Shown in pieces: positions 22,956-37,370 of a DNA stretch of 64,000 nucleotides; position 1 is the stretch's first letter; each line of letters opens with the position of its first letter. Under the pieces are notes generated by a model. The model made no database searches. It saw only the letters and a program-made list of their open reading frames with translations, and had not been told where the DNA came from. The stretch is from Harmothoe impar (Eukaryota; Annelida; Polychaeta; Phyllodocida; Polynoidae): assembly GCA_947462335.1 (NCBI GenBank), contig OX381716.1:8132861-8196860 (forward strand), given 5' to 3'. A program made the translations under genes and the position numbers.

Positions 22956-25900
22956 CCTCTTTGTTTAATTTAATTGGGACTAAACAGCAGACTTGTGATC
23001 ACAAGGACTAAAGACCAATGTTGTACTCCTGTTTCCTTTTCTTGGCGATTTGAGATTTGAATGTGTATAGATCTATTCCAATTTCTATCAGTGTTCTTGG
23101 TGAATGGATGGGATTGGTTTAATCCAATTTCCTTGCACCATAGGAGTAGATGGGTCACCAGGGTAGTCCTATTCACTTAGCAAGGTACCCCGCAGCTATG
23201 TGGTGCTAACCACTATGGTTCTGTCTTTCTCTCCCCTTTACTTTGTGAATAAAAATTGATACACATTACAATGCCCCTATCATAAAGTTTAAATTAAATT
23301 GATGATAATCTCAATCCCTAACGGCAGCAGACCTGAGTGACTCGATGTAGTTTGCCCTCAACCATACCACACCTCAATGCTGGGATCTTGTTTTGTAAAC
23401 AGAGAGGATCTTATTCGCCCTGATGGTGATTAGCCTCACCATCAGGTGAGCTAAATGGGTTATATTTGCACCTTACCTCACAATTAGTGAAGGTTTGCAC
23501 CAAGGTTAGGCCAAAGTAACTTGACATCAGCACATCCTCTCTGATTACCTTTCCCAGTCTCCAAGTCAAAAGCAGAGGAGATCCTGTCTGCAATGATTCT
23601 CCATCCAGCAGGAATATTCCACAACACATGTGACACCAAAATTATTATGACATATTGATTCCAATTGATTCCAATATGGGAAATAACTACTGGTGTGAGT
23701 CCAATAACCACTTTATTGGACATTATTAATTGATAACACTCTAACTAGAGTGTCCTTCCCACATTTATGTATCCTGAACATCACACTACACCACTGTGAC
23801 TCCTTGCAGCTTTCTGTCCACACATTGCTCCATGAGTGAGGAGTGTTTGAGGTTAACCCCCTGGTGCAGCACTGTGTACACCTTAGTGTAAAGCTGCCTG
23901 CTCTAATCCTCCCCTTGAGGTAAACGTGACAGACAGCCAATTCTGTCATTGACTTCCTGTCCACCTGGGGGCCCAGGGGTGATTGATTGTCACCACAACC
24001 CCAGAAACCTGCCATGTCAGCTAGTCTGTTTGGTAGTTTTCTCCTTGACACTGAACGTTGGAAGTGATAACAGTTTGCCTATTTCTCACAATTTCTTCAA
24101 CCTGTCAATATTTAGAGGAAGCATTGGTGAAGATACAGATACCATAAACAGTTAAATGTTGCATTGAACTGGTTATAAAAAGGAGACGTGACTTACATAT
24201 TTAGGGACAGATTGGTGTTGATTGGGCTCCTCTTGTCTACTGGCCTCCTGTGTAGCCTGCGTGTTCAATAGGAGGCTGCTTACTACACCTGGTGGTAGTA
24301 ATTAAATGTGCAATTAATTCAGCTGCCATCAATGCAACAACGTTCTAACTCAGTGTTCACAAGTTGCTTTTTCTTGAGAAAATGCTGTTTGGAATACAAT
24401 TACTTATACAATTGCCATGTCTCTGCATTCTCACTGGGATTGGCAGCAAAATGAAAATTCTTAAGAGCAGTCTAGATGTCATGTGACACAAGATGATAGA
24501 TGAATGATAAGTGTCTAAACTATCTCCTGCACTGCCCTCAGTACACATGTCAATAGCAGTCTCTGCACGGTTAGAGGCGACACTTTGTCAATGGCTGCTC
24601 CATCATCCTGACACTTCCTGACCAATAGCTGACCCACACTGAGCTCCTGCACCTACATGTAAACACACCTACACTTGGCTGGTAGCAATATGCCACAGGA
24701 GTTAACTTAGAAACAAAGATGCTAGGAATGGCAGCAGCTGTAATTACCATAGGCCCCAGACAACTCATTGATATAGCAAATATGTGAGAATGGGAGCACA
24801 TGGCATCTGGGATTGAGTCAGTAAATGTTTGGGTTGGATGAATATTCTTATTCCAGGATCAAAAATACTGTAATCCCAGTACTCATTTTCCAAATGTCAG
24901 CAAAGAAGCTCCAAATATCTTATCTTTCATTGATCCTTCTTCATTTTGTGCCATGTGAAACTTAATGGCTGACCCCAGCAGATGCTTGACAGAATCAATG
25001 CCTTTTTTCTCTCAGAGCAAAACAACATGAACTACACGGTGCTTTGGCATGATTAAGGTGCATCTTAATCTGTTCCTCAGAGACCTATCTCTTTAGGCTA
25101 GAGTATTTGTGAGCAATCAGGAATGGTGGCAGAATGTGGTATTTGAATTACTGGAAGTGGGGAAACTCATTTAAGTCCACTTTACATCAGCCGATTGGGA
25201 TGTGCAATAACAATAAAGTGAGGCTCAGTCAACTAAGTCTATGGCCAAGTCACTACCTCTCATGGTAGAACTCAGGATAAGAGAACCCTGACAATAATCT
25301 GCTCTCCATATTTATCTGTGTCCACACTAAGCTGCTTCCTTACATTGATCTGCTCCCACACACTGACCTGCTCCCTACACTGAGCTGCTCTCACACCATG
25401 AGCTGCTCCCCACACTGCTCCTTATATGACCCAAGCAGCACCTGAGGAGTTCACTAAGCTCCTTATACAGGCTATATATAGCAGCTACTTGGTCCGTCCT
25501 CTTAACCCCCTTCTCTACTTGTCATCAATCCCCTCCGACCTCCCATGTACTTCATAACCAGGTCGCTGCAAGAAGTCTGTGAGTCCAGAGTCCGGAGGCT
25601 GATGTAAAGATAAGGTGTTGATAGTGGGATTGGAATAGAGTAGCTGACTATGAGACAGCTCACCTGTGTAGACTGCACCTAGTCAGTTGCCAACTTGTTT
25701 GTCTAGAAGGCTAATATCAGAATTATAAACGACAGGTCTAGATACCAGACACTGGAGTGCACAACAATTATTTCTCAAGCTGATCCAATCCGAAGATAAT
25801 GTATCTCTAAATCATAGTTAAGGGAGATATTGTTAAAGTCATCAGGATTCTTTTTAAAACAAGATAATATTGTATGCATAGACAATAGCTAGTATATCAA

Positions 25901-26465
25901 TAGTTTCTAGGACTCAAGTCTAAACTTGAAGGCATCGTGTGTACAAATGTTGTCTACTTGTCAATTACATATGACAAGGTATAAAATAAAAACAGATAAA
26001 ATGAAAAGTAGTTTACATCATTGTCAACATGCAGAGCAAAATACTATACTGTGCACTGGCCCATAAAATATAATAGATTAGTGAAGTTTGAAGATGGCAC
26101 TTTGATAGTTTGGGAATTAAGTATGACAAACTAAGGTTGTAAATTTTGGTGTTGTTCATTTGAGTACCTTAAAATGCATATCATGCAGAGAAAGAAATTC
26201 TTTGTAGATTTAAGCAGTGCCTGAAGTCAGCACTGATCTTATTGTTTCTAGCAGGTACTCAGCATGGGAATAAGGCCAGCCAACCACCAAGCAAGCTGCA
26301 GGGTCACAGGGCTATCATATCCCACAGGGCAATCATACCCTACAAATCTGGGTAATTTGCTCTCAGCAAGTAGAATGCCAAATGGAGCAACATGCAGCTC
26401 AAGGTCAGAAATGAGAAAGATAGATCTATCCGGTATCTAATGTTCTTGTTTATTTGACAGGCCCA
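22956..26465 (+). repeat. Host duplicated block, copy B
   Basis: Ordered landmarks match copy C (54610-57860): TCCAATTTCTATCAGTGTTC (23075), the GTGACAGACAGCC block (23925), AACCTGCCATGTCAG (24006), GAGAAAATGCTGTT (24375), CCAGGATCAAAAAT (24856) and GCAGAGCAAAATACTATACTGTGCACTGGCCC (26030). A minisatellite-like AGCTGCTC patch at 25320-25430 is absent from copy C. Short frames inside (for example 23713-24051, minus) have no recognised domain. Confidence 0.7.
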
Positions 26466-29400
26466 ATAGTGGTTAGGGGTTATATCACAGCCCCTTGTAA
26501 ATTCCCATGTAGAGATAAATCATACCTTACGTGAACAGAAAAATATCAAGTTCCTCAAATGCTAGAAAAAGAAGGCACTGTTTAATCTACTGACTGCATG
26601 CACACTAACAACACTTTGTGGCATAAGCTAATGGTGAGGTTGTTCTGATAGTAAGAAGCACACGAAATTGGTAAAGTATGGGTTCCAGTCCAAGCTCTCA
26701 GATCAAGCTATGAAGCACTTGTCATAAAAGCAGGTATCTGAACCTTGTTTTCACACTGGTATTATAGATCTACCTACCACATGGCAACAAAGCATCTGTC
26801 AATTAAATCCAGACATGTTGCCCCTGTTCTTTCTGCCACATGCATGCTGTAACCATTTTCTTTGTACAGATTCATTTCACCATATTACCAAGAAAAAAGA
26901 GTGAGCTGACCAGGAGGCAGGATCAAGGTAAAATTGAGAGGAAAAGACATCACGTTTTGTAGTATTATTTACTCTTTGAAGCTATACTCCAAAGAGATTT
27001 GGACAGTTGTTTATTACCTAACACAGAAAAACAGGTCCTAGGTCCTATGTACATATTGTACAGTCGAAGCCATATCAGACAACAATCCTCATTCATTCAA
27101 AACAAAGAGAGTGTGATGGGTGAGTATAAAAATGCTGTTTATACTGGACACAGCACTCCCCACCCTACTGTACTGAGAATGAGATGAATCTAACACAGAG
27201 ATAACAGTCCTAGGTGCAGTCATGATAAACACAATTTTGCACTTGATTTTAATGATTCTAAATAATTATTAATTAAATATTTCAGTTCCAGTGTTTAGAA
27301 CATAACATGTAACGTCTAACATGACAGAAGTAGCTCCCCTGATTAAAGACATATGCAGCTGTGTCCATCAGGGCATGTTGCAGTTCTTGTATGTTAAAGC
27401 CATATGCTCATCAGAGTTAGCACCCATTATGTGATGTACAGGGCCAGCATGAATTGTAACAGTTGACTGCACATTCATGGAAAGCGTAGGGAGAAGTCGT
27501 TATCCTTAGTATCATGCTGACACTAACGCATGCAGCTGTCTACCAGGGCATGTTAGAGCTGTACCTGTCTGTTAGCGTTGTGAACAGAAGGCAAGTTCAA
27601 GCAACCAACATGTGCTGTCCTTGGATGGGTGATTAATTAAAACAGCCATTAACGTCCACTACACATTCCCCTGTGCCTGATGAGAGCAATGTGTCTACAA
27701 TAGGTGTCTAAAGTAGCTCCAGCCATATCAGCCACTTGTGGTGTTGCCAAATTAAATGCCTCCTGGCATTTCTTATGAGCCTTACCAAGCCCAGCACTCA
27801 ATATCACATGTAACTTTGTACCTGCAGGGGTGAACATTTGGCTTTTGAGGGGAGCGTAAGGCCACTCCTCACACCTTTACACCCGCATGTATCTGAGGGT
27901 ATGGCCAGGGGGGGGGGGGGGGGGGCTACCTCTCCTTACACACCCATGGAGACATCCCATGGACAAGCTATTAAAGCTGGTCATGGGCTTGTCACAATCA
28001 CATCTATTGCATAGCTAGTGGTTCCATATCATGGTGAGTTGTCTATGGGACAATACTCCAATAAAGTCACCTTATATTGAACCTGTACAATGCAAGCTGC
28101 AGTTAACATGATTGATACCATGCTCAGTTAAACTTCGGTGAAACTCCTTACTCTTTGTATTATTTCTATTTTATCTAATCACACCTTACCAATTAGGTGT
28201 GTGTACAAGTACCACAAATCTTCTTTCTTCACTTAATGATTATCATGGTGTCCATAATATCCCATGTCAAACACTTTATTACTTGATGATATGAATATTT
28301 AATTCTTCATTAGGACCACCAAAGTACTTTGCTTAAAACTGAAGTATGCGTTCCTGATAGGTTAGTGCTAAAACACCATATTCTCTATATAGAAGGTTAA
28401 CATAATTTTGAAACAGATGCTTCATATATGTTGTGAAGTTGATTAAAGTTTGAATAAAAATCAAAACACTGATCGGCTTGCAGCTGTTGCGAGCTCAGTG
28501 GTCTGTTGTTATCATACTGCGTACCAGGTAGATAGCTGCTGCATTTTTCCTCTGTGAGATACAGACCTTGTTTATGAAGATCACTAGCTGTTCTAATGTT
28601 TTTACCACAATAATGTAATCAACAATGCAATGGCTCAGTGTGGAAGGAATATAGAACCTAATCATAGTACCTTTTTTTTCAAACATGAACTTGAACTAAT
28701 CCAAAGTCATAAAAGGTGCCAAGAAAATACCTCTCAGACAAGAGAAACTACAAATTCATGCCAGGGAATAGGGGCAATTAGTAATATGATTCAGAATAAT
28801 GGATAACAAGTCTGATTCATAATTGTTACTTGACAGAGTTTACGTGATATAATAATCCAAAACTTCTACTGTAAATGTGGATCAATGAATCAGTGTTAAC
28901 ATGTATCCTTTTTTTCGGCAATGATGATATTGTTACCCCAATATCATTCACACCTGGTGATTATATCCCCTTTGTGCCTACATGTGTGTAGAGTATGTGT
29001 TGACCCCTGGTGCTGTGTTTGTGGGACGTGTGTAACCTTGGTTACCAGTCACCTCTCACTGACACTCAGCCTCATTCTGGATACTACAGTCATAGTTCTT
29101 TCTTCACGTACACCAGGGCCTGTAAGGCCTGAGTCTAGTCTGTTAAGGTGTAGCAGACGCTGACATATAACATGTTCTGTACCAAACCCTCCTTATACTT
29201 TTAATCATAAAAATTACAACTGTAATTAACTACTGTATATTATCTGTCCTTACATATCAAAAGATAGCTATGACATGATTAACAAGAGCAGTGTAGACTT
29301 AGGCAACATTGTAGTTTGTGACATTCCCCCACATACATAGTAGTAACATATCAATGTAACATTCATGAACATTATCTGTTAATATGGATTATGGTTGCAA

Positions 29401-32147
29401 ATCCATTATCGTGCATTTAGAGTTTAACATACTTACCTGTATTACCTTAGAGATTAGTTGAATTTTCCCTACTTCATGTTCACATGAATCCATTGTGTCC
29501 ATTATTTGCACAAAAAAAAACATGATCAAACTATATATGCAACAGGCACATTACTACTTCCAAAAGATAATGCTATGAATTGAGTAAATTGCTGCAAACA
29601 TAAATGCATCCTCAGTACTAGTGTGTATGACTTAAACTAATCTATACAGTCACTACTGAATGTGTTCTTACAAACCTGCAGACAATGATGAAAAACCAAG
29701 CACTAAGAATACATTGCACTCAGTCTATTTGAGTAAAGGATCCACTGATGCAGCGAATCGTGTAGATGTTCAGATGCCAAGTTGAAAAAGCCTGGTCCGG
29801 AACATGCTAACAGATCCCACTGATATGCAGTGATGTCAACCTTTGTTTATCCATGAGTGACAATCAGTTGATCAATTCTGACACCATTTAATTAACACAA
29901 TTTTTCATAAAATTTTCCAACAAAAAAAAGGTACATTCAATCAAAGTGTCACTAAATTTCATTACTTACACAGTTTACATCTTTTGCTAAAACTTTCGAA
30001 GAGGAATGCTTGAGTATATAGTTTAGCATTTTATAAGGAGAGCCCAGCATTGGCTCCTAAAAACCCCCACCCTCCCACAATGACCTGAACGTTCCCCCTC
30101 TAATCTACCACTAGGTCCTCAGTGCAGTGTAAATCTGTCAGCAGAGCCCTGTGTTTATGTACACCACAGTGGGGATGGGTTTACTATAGTACACAGCTGT
30201 GCTACCCACAACATGTGGGGCAGTAAGTGGGGAGTAAAACATGAAGCTTTACACCAGGATCTCAGCCTAGTGATTGATATGTTTTTTTTTGCATCTACTT
30301 AAGAAATGATCATATTAGTGTAAATTACTCTATGCTCAAAAGGTTGATAATCAATTGAGTGTCTCCCATGACATCTATTTATGATAGATTTGTGCATAAT
30401 AGATATAAATGCATTACACATTTTTACATTACATCCTCCCGAACTCCTGGCCAAAAGTGTGCACATTAAATTTGTTGGGGGATTGGCAACTGTTTTGCAG
30501 TCCCCTATGGTGTAGGTTAGTCATGGTGATCCAGGCCCCGCCTGACTTAGCACTCCCATCCAGCTGTCAGTATAATATAGAATGATTGATGATCTAAGTG
30601 TCCTTTGTATATGGCCTGCACATACAATTACGCTGTGCATTTACGCTCTACCTCTTCCACTGCATTTAGCTTCCATTTAAAAGCTCTGGATTAGATTTAT
30701 CTAAATGAGTTAGACTGCACTAGTGGGGGTGAGTGTGATGATGGATCGGCAGATGTCAGGGGTCAGGCATGCTTTGTGGCCACACTATGACCTGAATGGG
30801 TCCTCTCTGCTTCAGGCACAAAGGCATTGGACATCCAATTTAGGTTCTTTTCAAAATTTGTAAAACGCCCCCTTAGGGTATAATGAGGTTAAGCTAACAG
30901 TTTATATATGTATAATGGGACTGACTCCATTTTTCAATATCTAATGGTTTTGTGCTTTTGTTTCCTTATGACATTGTACATATTTTCCAGGTGACCGTTG
31001 CATGGTAAAGTATGAAGAGTATTAATTAGTTGGTATTTTATGGCAATACAAGCTAAGTGAGGGTTTCCTCTTTCAACCTATCTGCAACCTGAAAACGCTT
31101 TGTAAAATCTGCTTTGGGCCCAGTACATTTGATTGTAAAAAAACGCTATGTTATCATCATTTCACTGTGCTGAAATCCTCCTAGTTGTTTAAATATTTCA
31201 TGAGGTTCACTCTACCAGAAAAAGAAATCAAATGTCACTCCAGCTCAGTGAAAGTAGTGGACTAATTAAGCCTGAATATTGAACTTTAGGCAATACAACT
31301 TGATGTTTTGCGTTCCTGCGTTTATGGTTTGTAATGGTTTGTAATGGGGTAAAAAATGAACTCCCCACTACCCATTTAACAGCACTCTCCAAAATGTGCA
31401 TACACAGATATGTTTATGATAATCAAGGTTTTGTGTTGTATAAGAAACCACCAAAAATGCATATTCTTGTCAATGGAATATGGGACATTGAACAAAAGCC
31501 ATGAAACCATACAGTTATTCACAGTCAATACTTTAAGAGCCATGAATGGACAATCAGTATGTTTTCAATATTTGGACGCTATGTGTAGCAACAACTCCCA
31601 CTGTTCATATTTACTTCAGACAAACTAGTACTAACAGGACCGTAAACAAGGTACATTAGGATTGACACTGAACAGGCCCCAGGAGGAGGAGAGGTGGGAG
31701 AGCACCTTGTACAATGCCACGGTAGTGCTAGAGATGAAAAGTCAACATTAAGTACCTTAGATGTATTTGAAACAGTTTGGTGCACCAGCTGGTGCTTTCT
31801 CCTGTTAGAAAAGTAAAAGAATGGTGGCCTGTGTATTGGGTAGTAAAGGTCTGTAGATAACTGTGCTGCTGCTGGCAGTTACATACTGGAAGCCCAATCA
31901 CTTTAATAAGAAGAATCACTTCAGTTATAGGATAGTACCATAATATGTATATTTCAGATGTCGTTATACAGCAGAAGGGACTTAGTCAGAGATTTAACAT
32001 GGGGGGGGGGAGCATTCCGCGTTATATAGAGAATTCTGAGTTCTATTAGAAGGGAGTGCCATGTGTAGAGAATAGCCTTCATGATTAGAAGATAATATGG
32101 GCGAGATTCTGCCCAGTGCTTAACAGCCCGGTATTGAGGTGAACCAT
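26466..32147. other. Host non-coding DNA
   Basis: No gene, RNA or complete transposon recognised. A G18 run lies at 27908-27925. A GCAGCTGT...CAGGGCATGTT motif recurs at about 27355 and 27530. 31240-31300 matches 60825-60885 (GCCTGAATATTGAAC(A/T)TTAGG). Confidence 0.45.
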
Positions 32148-32612
32148 TCACTGTCCGTGAATCCCGAGGGACAAATAGCAGAGACAACAAACAGTCCTCA
32201 CACCCCACAGACACTCCAGTGGCCACTCGTAGAAAAGGGGCTAAATTGAATTACCTTAACAATTTCAGTCACGTTGTGTTGTTTTTAGTGAAGTGTAGGG
32301 TTTAACACCTTGGTGAGGGTGACTGTAGAGGTGGCAGAATAACTGGAATAAACACATTTGGGAACACTTTCCTGTGCTGATTGGGGACTGTTTTGAATAC
32401 ACACACAAACACATATTAACATGTTCTAATACTCCATTTATTTTGCAAACCACCTTCTGTACAGTCCAAAAAACCTGCAAACCACAAAGGTGATTTCAAT
32501 CATCTTCAACACCAAAGCTGCTATTTGTGGTAGACCCTACAGTCACATTTGATCCAATGTAGACAGGAGCTTAATGCCAATGTTGAGTATAAGTCACACA
32601 ATGGCCCAAACA
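32148..32612 (+). repeat. Diverged duplicate of window start (1-472)
   Basis: Same orientation and landmark order as 1-472. Both lie a few hundred base pairs to a few kilobases before a Polinton-family insertion (E1 at 970, E2 at 36115). Confidence 0.75.
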
Positions 32613-32756
32613 TAATATTTTGAGTTTGCAGTACCCAGAATTTCAATATTTAGCTATTGAGTGAGATAAAAATGTTGTACAGATCAAGCATAATAGCAGA
32701 CATGGTTCAAATTGTCATAATCCTTTATACGCATATAAATTAGTGTGAACAGTGTT

Positions 32757-33310
32757 AAGTAGCATTGCCATGACTCCCCAGAATTGAGTTGAGTCAAGTA
32801 CACTAAGCTAGTTATACACCTACACTAATTGTACTGAGGTGTGTGAGGTTTAATCATGATATCATTCAATTAGCTAACCTGGTAGTGACTTTTTAAGTAG
32901 AGGCTCAAGCAGTTCAGGTACTTCCCTATATAAGCTGTTTTGTGAACCACAACTTTTAGCATATGGGCTCTGCTTGAGCTTGCAGCTACATGATCCTGTT
33001 TTGTTAACTGAGGCCTGTTTTCCTTGACAAGGCATCCCTACTGCCCCTTTTTGCAATTCGAAAGCATTAAGACAACTCCTACTCAGCTCGTGCCAGTATC
33101 TATAAGGATAAAGCAAGTGGGAACTTGTCCCTGGGACCAACACATACAGCACTGACAATAGCAGCTTGCTTGAGATCTTGGTTATGTTGTTGTTAAGTAG
33201 CATTTCCATAACTCTCCAGAATTAAGTTGAGTAGAGTAAACTAAGCTAGTTATACACATGCATTAATAACACTGAGGTGTGTGAGGTTTTGTCAGGATAA
33301 ACTCCAATTA
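32757..33310 (+). repeat. Local tandem duplication, period about 435 bp
   Basis: TTAAGTAGCATT(G/T)CCAT followed by CTAAGCTAGTTATACAC and ACTGAGGTGTGTGAGGTTT occurs at 32757-32880 and again at 33192-33310. Confidence 0.75.
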
Positions 33311-33959
33311 GCTAACTGTATAGTGAGGACAGTCACCATAGTAGCAGATCATATCCTCTCTGTTCACATTGCCGAGACACCCCTACTGCCTCTTTTCCTT
33401 TTCAATGCAATAGGAATAAAGATACATTACCAATGGCATGAAGTTGGAAAAGTTGGACTACCTGGCTAGCTGAAGCATCACAGAAATAATCCTACATTGA
33501 CTGTCCACTTTAAAAACCTCATTGACATGAAATTGTCTCAGCATCTACTCTGCTACATTTTTTTCACGAATTCTTCTGGACTAAAATACCAAATGCCCAC
33601 TGATATCCATTGAATGTGCTTTGCTGCTAGGTTTCAGTGTTTGATTCCAGGGTCTGCAGATTGGATTCATTCCTGCTCCTAGGAAATAGCTGTGGCTTGT
33701 CTCCTCATGCTAGCTCCATGAGGAAGGAATAAGGCTGTGTTTATTACAAAATTTAAAAAAAATCATGTTGAATGCTTAAGCTGCTGTAGTTAATGTATCA
33801 TGAATGAACATAGGGTGAACATTTGAAGAATACATTTGACCATGTACTGCTGAACATCAGGCATAGAGTTGATACCTGTCAAGTGAAGTCACAAGTTTTT
33901 TTGTTTTTTTGTTGAATACCTGTTTATAATATCATCATGACAAATGAAATGAGAATTTC

Positions 33960-34240
33960 CTTGCCCCTGGTAAGAACCAGTGTGCCAGTCCTTACTCTTG
34001 TCCACATATGAACATCTGTTCTCCACATGACATATCCCCTTTTCCTGCCCTGTGGTGCCCCACATGGAGTCCCTGCAGTGATACATCAGGAGGTGAGGTC
34101 GGTGAAATATGTCATGGCTCTCCTTATCTGCACACTCCAGTGTCCGGCTGCATGCCTATCCTAAATCTAGTTTAGGTAACATATGTCACAGATTAACCCA
34201 AGGGGCACATATATATCATCTTGGTTGTGCCTGTGATCTC
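33960..34240 (+). repeat. Inverted duplicate of 20400-20740
   Basis: See 20400-20740. The reading frame starting at 34109 keeps the same N-terminal peptide as the other copy before diverging. Confidence 0.7.
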
Positions 34241-36108
34241 TGGCCTCTTTTCACCAAACCAAAACCCCCATACAACATCAGCAGCACTGTTAGATCTAGA
34301 CATAAGTGGTTCCATTATAAGTTTGTTAAATTTTCTATTCTACTAACCACAATTTTGGTTTTATACACTGTGAGTGATTCCTTTACTTTTTTTTTTCAAG
34401 AGAAACCAAATCTCCTTGGGGCCATTCTTGCATTTTCATATCTATCTATATCATGTCTATCCTATATTGCAAACTTTTCATCTACATTTATTCAATGTGC
34501 AGTATTTTGCTGATGTACCCCTTAGTGACATCAATACATGTAAAGTTCAAACCCTTATTGGCAATGGCCTGCATTTGAATATCCCCTCTCCTCTGAAATC
34601 AAATGCAGGGCATCATATCTCCATGATTCTAGAGCTTGCGTATTGGAGTAGCACTTGTGCCATTCTGACCGTCACTGGGCAACAATATGAACCATGTACA
34701 CATCATCTACTGCTACCAAAATGGAGGTATTGCACATTTGTTGTTTCATTTTTGATAATTTACAGTTGTCATTGATTTCTTGAGGAGAAAGTACCACCAT
34801 TAAATGAAACAACTGATGACATCAGTATGAATTGTATAAGAAAACAGTAATGTAGAACTTGAACAATAAATTTCCTAATCTGTCTGTTACTTTTTTTATA
34901 TGAAGAGGGTCTTGGCTAGGATTTCAGTATAACTCGGTTCCTGGAAATTCACCTCTGATAACTCATCAGTGTAGGTACTATGCAGGCTACCCTTGTGTCT
35001 TTATTTGAAATAAACAAAAAAACTTTAGAGAAAAGAAAATGAAATTTTTTAAAGTAAAACTGCATCACTTTGTTTCATTGGAATCCATGAGGATATCTCC
35101 ATACTTAAATATGGCTGTTCCTCACTTATCAAAGGAGTTTGACGGCCTCCTTCTACAAAGTAAGCATCGGAAAAGGCCATGAGAGCTTTAAGTGAAACCC
35201 TTCCTGCCATAATGCAATTATATCTCCTGCCAACTCTCTATTTTTTGTGAACAGAGAGGATATGTTCTCCCCTTAGCTGTGTTCATGCATAATTATGACA
35301 AAGTATATGCTTTAGTAATACATTATGCAGCACTTGAAATGTTAGAACACATCAAACACTTGATAGATGTTTGGAGATGAGAGAGAGGGATAGAGTGTAG
35401 TAAAGAGATCAAGGACACAGTTGTTTCCTCTGACTCTGATCTCTTTCTTCTCTCTCAGTGGACTCATTTTACATTGCATAGAACCTCATTCAACATGCTT
35501 TGCTTCTTAACCTGTACAGTTAAATCAGATCACTTTCCACCATCCACTTAAGTCAAGTCATTGGACAGCATAGCTCTATATATTACAGTACAGAGATCTC
35601 CTTTTACACAAAGGGCTTCAAAACTTGCACAGAGAGGTTAGATGAGAGCTTAGCAAATCATGTGCTTATTGCCTGGCCTTGCTCTCATAATAAGATCTCC
35701 TTCCCTTTTAATATAGAGTTGATCAGGCCCCACTATTAGCTTACATGTGTATCAGGGAAATGACACAGTGGTTTGTAGGTGCGACATTTCTGTGTAGAAT
35801 TGACTGATGATTTTTTGCAATGTGGGAGGAATTGTTGTATGAGAAAGAGAAACAGCTCCTTATATGACAATAACTTTGTGGACCTGGGAGCTTGGACTGA
35901 AGGCAACACTTAACCCATTTCCTGCATTTCTCAATATCAGTACAACCTCATGAGCAACATGAACCATTCAATTTTAGCTGTGTGATGGCTTTTGATAGCT
36001 GAAAATATAGGGGAGAGCTCACAGGTTAGGCTGTGTCTTTGAAGAGTTAAGCCGGGAGTATTAGCAGATATACATCATCCACCTTACTGCGGGGCCCTAT
36101 CAGGGACC
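34241..36108. other. Host non-coding DNA left of E2
   Basis: AT-rich. Overlapping frames at 34109-34775 have no domain and straddle the repeat boundary, so I do not call them. It ends in the target duplication of E2. Confidence 0.45.
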
Positions 36109-36114
36109 TGCCTA
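36109..36114. repeat. Target-site duplication of E2, left copy (TGCCTA)
   Basis: Exactly repeated at 44793-44798. Confidence 0.95.
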
Positions 36115-36700
36115 AGTAGTATAGTATGTATCGGAACGGGACTATAGTTAACTACTGTTTATTACTCAATCGACCTGCAGCCAATCAGAAGCCTCCATTT
36201 GACCGGAAGTGACGTCACATGCCCATATAAGGGCATACCGGAAGTGACGTCACGTGACCTTGACCTAGTTAGAGGTCAAGGTCATGACTCAGCCAATCAG
36301 AGGCTTCCATTTGACCGGAAGTGACGTCACACGCCCATATAAGGGCATACCGGAAGTGACGTCATGTGACCTTCACATGTCCATATAAGGGCATACCGGA
36401 AGTGACGTCACGTGACCTTGACTTAGTTAGAGGCTTCTGATTGGCTGGTACACCGGAAGTGACCCATTATGCAAATGAGGGGACTACTTCTGGTCAAATG
36501 GAGACCTCTGATTGGTTGGGTCATGAAGAAATGTGTCTCTTAATTTAATTATTTTAGGAAGTGATCGACTTTAGGATCACGTGACCGGAAGCGACCTGAT
36601 GAGTCACGTGACTAGAAGTGACGACGACACATGCCTTAATTAGGCGATCAGCAGCGACCGGAGGAAGTGTCACTTTAAGAGGACACGCTAGTTAATTGTT
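36115..36700 (+). repeat. E2 left terminal inverted repeat, ETS/CRE-type modules
   Basis: After the shared ~75-bp terminus, the module ACCGGAAGTGACGTCAC recurs several times, joined to GTGACCTTGAC, AGCCAATCAGAGG and CCCATATAAGGGCATA. The inner segment from GGCGATCAGCAGCGACCGG through AATAAAACACAACAAT (about 36637-36755) is nearly identical to E3 46066-46185. Confidence 0.85.
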
Positions 36701-36834
36701 ATAATTTTTTTTTACTTACTAATAAAAGAAAACGTATGAAAATAAAACACAACAATAATTTTATTTATTTTTTTATTTTCTTTTTTTTTCAATTCTAATA
36801 AACACACTATTTTTGAAAAGATGCGCTCAATCAA

Positions 36835-37368
36835 TCAATAACACACTTTTTTTTCATATTTTAAAGGACTCGTTGTCACACCGTTAGAATGCACGCGACG
36901 CTTATAATACAAGTGGCGCACGTCATCTTTCTCTATGGTGTAAGTGTCCATTTTTGGTTCGTACCACTTTGAAATTTCTATTTACCGCAAGGAGAGTTTT
37001 TCGTTTTCGAAAACATCTAAGAAGACGACTGGTTCTTTAGGGTTTTGTTACTTCTGTACACTTTTTGCACGCTATCTTTTTTTTGGGGATTTTCTTTCAC
37101 CGGTGCCGCTGACTCGATCGTAGCAAATGTAAGTCTTAGGGTTGAGACTTAGGATCCCGTCACCTTCTCACGCCGCTTTCATAAGCTCCGAAGTTCTCAG
37201 ATCGTGAAGGTAACGTCTTTCACAACATCCGCCGGGCGGCGGACACCATTTTTGCACTTTTTTTTCCGTTTTTATCTTCACGAAAAGCTCTAAGTGATCG
37301 TCACACACCGATGTCGGAATCCGCTTTCGTTTCTTTCTGAAGTATGTCTCTCTCAGGCGAGGTTTGAC
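36835..37368 (-). pseudogene. polB: C-terminal remnant of protein-primed DNA polymerase B (E2)
   Basis: Minus-strand sequence matches the E3 polymerase from VKPRLRETYF (motif-C-distal region) onward and extends past the point where E3 is cut. It therefore shows the family's natural C-terminus, including the LYYKRRV ... TTSPL block typical of Polinton polymerases, with a stop at 36835. It carries an in-frame TAA near 36992 and frame disruptions, so it is not functional. Upstream it is cut by a MITE inserted at a TA. Confidence 0.85.
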
Positions 37369-37370
37369 TA

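Noticed and set aside
23713..24051. 112-codon minus-strand frame in host copy B
   Set aside because: The homologous DNA in copies A and C does not keep the frame clearly open and no domain is recognised.
34109..34775. Two overlapping 133-134-codon frames
   Set aside because: They start in a duplicated repeat and run into AT-rich DNA; only the repeat-derived N-terminus is shared with another copy.
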